46,889 nucleotides of DNA from Chloroflexota bacterium (GTDB lineage Bacteria; Chloroflexota; Anaerolineae; VGOG01). Numbering within the stretch: the first letter of the stretch is position 1; each line of letters opens with the position of its first letter. Shown here piece by piece: positions 43,590 through 46,889 of this stretch. The position numbers and the translations under genes are program-made. Below the pieces are notes generated by a model that saw only the letters and a list, made by a program, of their open reading frames with translations, ran no database searches and was not told the DNA's origin. The stretch covers positions 1 through 46,889 of the forward strand of contig JAUWOY010000027.1 in assembly GCA_030611885.1 (NCBI GenBank), given 5' to 3'.

Positions 43590-45863
43590 ATGAAGTCTGA
43601 ATCGAGATTGCGCGAAGGATGGACAGTCCTGGTTTTGATAATCTGCATGCTTCTCAGCGTGGCCTGGCCTATCCGCACCGCCGAATGGACTGAGGGCCTG
43701 GACATTCTATATTTTGTAGCTGTGGGGTCCGCGCTTGCTGGCTTCTTCCTGGCTAAAAGCATATTCCCCGATGTGGTGGCACATTTGTTCAGCCTGGTTT
43801 ATGGGGTAGCATGGGTGGCGTTTTTGGGAGGGAATCTCCTGGCCTCTCAGTTCACCTGGCGCGAAAGGTTCATCGAACTGGGGATTCGCGTGAACGAGTG
43901 GCTGTGGACGGCTACGCACGGCGGTACCAGCGAGGATAACCTCATTTTCGTCTTGCTCCTGGCACTGATCCTCTGGCTGGCGGGCTATCTTTCCGCCTGG
44001 TATAATTTCCGCGAGGACAAGGCCTGGCAATCAGTCATCCCCTGTGGCCTGGTCTTGCTCTGGAATCTCTACTATGCTTCCCCTCAATTAGAGTTGTACC
44101 TGGTGGCCTATCTTTTCTTCGCCCTGCTCGTGGTGATGCATTCCAACCTGTTGATCCGGCAGCGAGAGTGGCGGACGGCCAGGGTTCACTACAGCTCCGA
44201 CATCGGCTTAGCCTTCCTCCGAGCCGGAGTCATCTTTTCCCTCGTGGTCATCACCTTCGCCTGGCTAGCGCCCGATGCTATCGCCAGCCAGCAACTCTCC
44301 GACATAGGAGCGTTTCTGGATGAACCCTGGCTGAAGATGCAGGAGAACTGGAGTCGCCTTTTTGCCGCTGTCAGGTATTATGGTGCGGTCTATCCCAATC
44401 CCTTCGGCAATTCGCTGGGCCTGACAGGGCCCGTCCACCTCAGCGAGGTGGCCGTGATGGACGTGCAGTCCTCTGTGGGACGGTATTGGCGGGCGGCCGT
44501 CTACGACCAGTACACCGGCTCTGGTTGGCTCAATAACGATAAAGAGAGCATTAGCCTGGAAGCCGACGACTCCTCTCCTCTGACGCTGCCTGAATATGAG
44601 ATGCGCCAGGAGATCACTCAAACCATCACCACATTTCTGCCCGGCAGGACAATGCTCTTTGCTGCCGCTCAGCCTCGCCGGGTGGATCTGTCGGCCTGGG
44701 CAGTAGTGAGTTATGTGCCCCCCGTTCCACCAGGCGAGGAGCCTGAGTCCTACGTGGCCGAGGAAGAGGGAGTGATTACCCCCGTCTCAATGCTTTATAG
44801 TCGTTCCCGTCTGAAACAGGGCCAGAGCTACACCGTCATCTCTTCCATCTCCGGGGCCGACGAAGACAGCCTGCGCGCGGCAGGGGATGACTATCCAGAT
44901 TGGATCCTCGACCGCTATCTCCAGTTGCCACCGAGTCTACCGTCGCGCGTGCGCGATCTGGCAGAAGAGATCACCGGAGATCACGACAACGTCTACGACA
45001 AAGCCACGGCCCTGGAGAACTACTTGCGAAGGATAAAGTACAACGAGCTGATCGAAGCGCCACCTGAGGGCCAGGACGGCGTAGATTATTTCCTCTTCGA
45101 CATCCGCGAGGGTTACTGCGATTACTACGCTTCGGCCCTGGCCGTGATGGCCCGCGCGGTCGGCATCCCGGCGCGGGTGGCAGCGGGCTATGGCCAGGGT
45201 GAGTACAACCCTGATACGGAATCCTACCGAGTGAGGGAAAAGGATGCCCACGCCTGGGTGGAGGTCTACTTCCCTCGCTACGGCTGGGTGGAATTCGAGC
45301 CTACGGCCGCGGAGCCGCTCTTAGTTCGACCCAAGCCCCCCAAGGTCGTTGAGCCGTCGGAAGACCGCAGCGGATTCAGAGGTCCGGGCCATGACGAGCC
45401 GATTCCTGATGACGATGTCTTCCCTGAAGATAGAGGTGGGTTCATCCCTAGCCAGGCCCCGGGGAGGTGGCAGGCAGTTCGCTGGTTGGTTGGCCTGCTC
45501 TTGCTTTCGATACCAGCGGGCTTGGCGGCATTTTGGGCCTGGCGCGAGCGGAAACAGAAGGGGTTGAACCTGGTGGAGCGAGTCTACGAGAGGCTGTGCA
45601 ATTTTGCCCGTCGGCTGGGCATCGAACTCCAGCGACACCAGACGCCGTACGAGTACGCTGCCGCTTTGAGCACCGTCATACCTGAGGGGCGAGGCCCGGT
45701 GCAGCGCATCACCGATCTGTATGTGAGGGAGCGCTTCAGCGGCAGGGAAGTCAGTGGACAGGAGGCTGGGGAAGCCTGGCAAAGCCTGAGGCCCATTCTG
45801 TGGCGCAGTTGGCTGCGGCGGAAGCTGGCGAGGTTTCAACGCCGGGTCTCTTCCCGGAGATGA
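43590..45863 (+). CDS. TgpA-like membrane transglutaminase
   Basis: 757 residues from the ATG at 43590; a GTG at 43578 is in frame but has a poorer ribosome site. About seven membrane helices lie in the first 230 residues, an extracytoplasmic part follows, and the transglutaminase core has Cys510 in REGYCDYYASALAVMARAVG and His554 in KDAHAWVEVYFPRYGWVEFE. A further helix (WLVGLLLLSIPAGLAAFWAW) precedes a cytosolic DUF4129-like tail. Such proteins act at the cell envelope, cross-linking or cleaving proteins. In many genomes they are found with an AAA ATPase (MoxR) and a DUF58 gene, neither of which is here. It ends at a strong terminator. Confidence 0.9.
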   Translation: MKSESRLREGWTVLVLIICMLLSVAWPIRTAEWTEGLDILYFVAVGSALAGFFLAKSIFPDVVAHLFSLVYGVAWVAFLGGNLLASQFTWRERFIELGIRVNEWLWTATHGGTSEDNLIFVLLLALILWLAGYLSAWYNFREDKAWQSVIPCGLVLLWNLYYASPQLELYLVAYLFFALLVVMHSNLLIRQREWRTARVHYSSDIGLAFLRAGVIFSLVVITFAWLAPDAIASQQLSDIGAFLDEPWLKMQENWSRLFAAVRYYGAVYPNPFGNSLGLTGPVHLSEVAVMDVQSSVGRYWRAAVYDQYTGSGWLNNDKESISLEADDSSPLTLPEYEMRQEITQTITTFLPGRTMLFAAAQPRRVDLSAWAVVSYVPPVPPGEEPESYVAEEEGVITPVSMLYSRSRLKQGQSYTVISSISGADEDSLRAAGDDYPDWILDRYLQLPPSLPSRVRDLAEEITGDHDNVYDKATALENYLRRIKYNELIEAPPEGQDGVDYFLFDIREGYCDYYASALAVMARAVGIPARVAAGYGQGEYNPDTESYRVREKDAHAWVEVYFPRYGWVEFEPTAAEPLLVRPKPPKVVEPSEDRSGFRGPGHDEPIPDDDVFPEDRGGFIPSQAPGRWQAVRWLVGLLLLSIPAGLAAFWAWRERKQKGLNLVERVYERLCNFARRLGIELQRHQTPYEYAAALSTVIPEGRGPVQRITDLYVRERFSGREVSGQEAGEAWQSLRPILWRSWLRRKLARFQRRVSSRR

Positions 45864-45879
45864 TCAGTAGCAAGAAAAC

Positions 45880-45911
45880 GCCGCTGGGTCTCGCGACCTG
45901 GCGGCTTTTTT
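45880..45911 (+). terminator. Rho-independent terminator
   Basis: An 11-base-pair stem GCCGCTGGGTC/GACCTGGCGGC (two G-U pairs) with a TCGC loop, followed by TTTTTT and preceded by AAAA. It lies between convergent genes and may act in both directions. Confidence 0.85.
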
Positions 45912-45922
45912 CTTTGGGCGGC

Positions 45923-46675
45923 TCAATGGATGGCTTGCCGCACTCGGCGGGAGAGAGTACCGAACTCCGCGCTGTATAACATCTCCAGGCGGCGAGGCCG
46001 TGGCAGAGGAACGGGGACGGTCGCTTCGATGCGGCCTGGCCGGGAGCTCATGACCAGGATCCGATCGGCCAGAAAGAGGGCCTCCTGAATGCTGTGGGTC
46101 ACCATGACCACTGTCTTCCGCTTCGCCTGCCAGATGCGTAGCAACTCCAGATTCATGTTCTCCCTGGTCAGGGCATCCAGCGAGCCGAAGGGCTCGTCCA
46201 AGAGTAGGATGGCCGGATCGTGGACGAGAGCTCTGGCGATAGCCACTCGCTGCTCCATCCCCCCCGACAGTTCATGAGGGTAAGCATCCTCGAAGCCCTC
46301 CAGCCCCACCAACTTCAGAAGTTCCCTGGCTTGCTGACCTGCCACCTCAGCTCTCAGGCCCTTGATCTCCAGCGGCAGGGTGACGTTTCTGAGGACGGTG
46401 CGCCAGGGCATCAGGTTAGCCTTCTGGAAGACGAAGCCAATCTGGCGGCGGGGGGCAGTCAGCAACTCCCCTCCCAGATAGACCCTGCCACTGGTGGGCC
46501 GCACCAGGCCACCCAAGACCCGCAGCAAGGTTGACTTGCCGCAGCCCGATGGCCCTACGATGCACAGGAACTCCCCGGCACCAACCTGAAGGGAAACACC
46601 TTCCAGGGCTTCCAGGGAACCTTGCTGCCCAAGATAGGTCATGGTTATCTCATCGGCCACTAAAACTGGCTCCAT
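45923..46675 (-). CDS. SsuB/TauB-type ABC transporter ATPase
   Basis: 250 residues from the ATG at 46675. Walker A is in VGPSGCGKSTLLRVL, the Q loop in FVFQKANLMPWRTVLRNV, the signature is LSGGMEQRVAIARAL, Walker B is ILLLDEPFGSLDAL and the H loop VMVTHSIQEALFLADRILV. This is the nitrate/sulfonate/taurine (and riboflavin- or thiamine-precursor) importer branch. The signature Met for Gln (GGMEQ) is common here. The frame continues upstream to 46807 through repeat-like sequence without a start I trust. The partner permease and binding protein would lie beyond the window, or are absent. Confidence 0.9.
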   Translation of the reverse strand: MEPVLVADEITMTYLGQQGSLEALEGVSLQVGAGEFLCIVGPSGCGKSTLLRVLGGLVRPTSGRVYLGGELLTAPRRQIGFVFQKANLMPWRTVLRNVTLPLEIKGLRAEVAGQQARELLKLVGLEGFEDAYPHELSGGMEQRVAIARALVHDPAILLLDEPFGSLDALTRENMNLELLRIWQAKRKTVVMVTHSIQEALFLADRILVMSSRPGRIEATVPVPLPRPRRLEMLYSAEFGTLSRRVRQAIH

Positions 46676-46715
46676 AAGTTTGCCTTTGGAGATCATGAAT
46701 TCAGAGTATCTTCTC

Positions 46716-46732
46716 AAAAAGTTGGGGGAGGA
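46716..46732. repeat. Half copy of the CCCCCAACTTT-type palindrome
   Basis: AAAAAGTTGGGGGAGGA matches one arm and centre of the palindromes at 12652-12697 and 37034-37057. Confidence 0.55.
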
Positions 46733-46743
46733 CAAATCCAGCA

Positions 46744-46845
46744 CCGGTCGAGTAGGAGCGTAGCGACGTATCGAGGCCAAGCGGGTTGTCGGTAGACCCG
46801 CTCGCATCCTGGGTTTCGATACGACCTGAAGGTCTACTCAACCGG
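46744..46845. repeat. Imperfect inverted repeat upstream of the ABC ATPase
   Basis: CCGGTCGAGTAGGAGCGTAG with GTATCGAG on the left mirrors TTTCGATACGACCTGAAGGT and CTACTCAACCGG on the right. The TCGATACG...CTACTCAACC pattern resembles dispersed BOX-like repeats of high-GC bacteria. A related stretch (CTACTCAACCGGCG on the minus strand) occurs in the argS leader near 7891-7904. Confidence 0.65.
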
Positions 46846-46889
46846 CGGATGCTCGCTATGCCCACATGCACTCCTTTCCCCCCAAAATA

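Overview
The window reads as a chromosomal segment of an uncultured anaerobic bacterium, most likely Chloroflexota (Anaerolineae-like). That placement rests on remembered protein flavour, the split pyruvate:ferredoxin oxidoreductase and the many short-period repeats between genes; there is no rRNA or other marker to fix it. Most genes run on the minus strand.

Region 1 (1-8543) is the most unusual part. After a truncated EamA transporter comes a compact, co-directional minus-strand unit. In transcription order it is promoter, tRNA-Arg(CCG), tRNA-Arg(TCT), tRNA-Arg(CCT), tRNA-Arg(GCG), argS, tRNA-Arg(TCG), an EF-Tu paralogue and a tandem arginine deiminase. The five tRNAs cover all six arginine codons and no other tRNA is present in the window. 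ArgRS carries about 200 extra residues. EF-Tu differs from consensus in its GTP-binding motifs and at five of the six classical amino-acid-pocket positions. The deiminase is a head-to-tail duplication whose first half has Ser in place of the catalytic Cys. I propose this as an arginine-dedicated translation and deimination module; the function is inferred.

Region 2 (8544-15000) holds the pyruvate:ferredoxin oxidoreductase operon (porG, a GltD-like ferredoxin/flavin subunit, porA, porB). Its 3' end has been duplicated around an inserted AlbA/ATPase-type regulator gene. Region 3 (15000-21880) has a PIN toxin-antitoxin cassette with a tiny upstream ORF, two paralogous small membrane proteins, ptb, secA, prs and a GNAT acetyltransferase. 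Region 4 (21890-25962, plus strand) is a bifunctional-nuclease-family gene followed by replication genes: dnaB, a DnaD-like gene and a helicase loader with two tandem AAA+ modules.

Region 5 (26069-33132) is a signalling block: a GAF-PAS histidine kinase, a REC-PAS-HD-GYP protein, two excisionase-like HTH paralogues, an OmpR-type regulator and a membrane GAF histidine kinase. Region 6 (33240-35903) has a GNAT protein, a second PIN module and asnS. Region 7 (36045-41672) is a BMP-type nucleoside ABC importer operon interrupted by a four-helix-bundle gene. Region 8 (41827-46675) has a PH-domain membrane protein with an RNxxxH motif, a TgpA-like transglutaminase and an SsuB/TauB-like ABC ATPase.

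A genome-wide habit is visible. Tandem repeats with a period near 7 bp sit at gene borders and inside genes, where they supply in-frame residues and several stop codons. A second, CCCCCAACTTTGGGGG-type palindrome also enters coding sequence.
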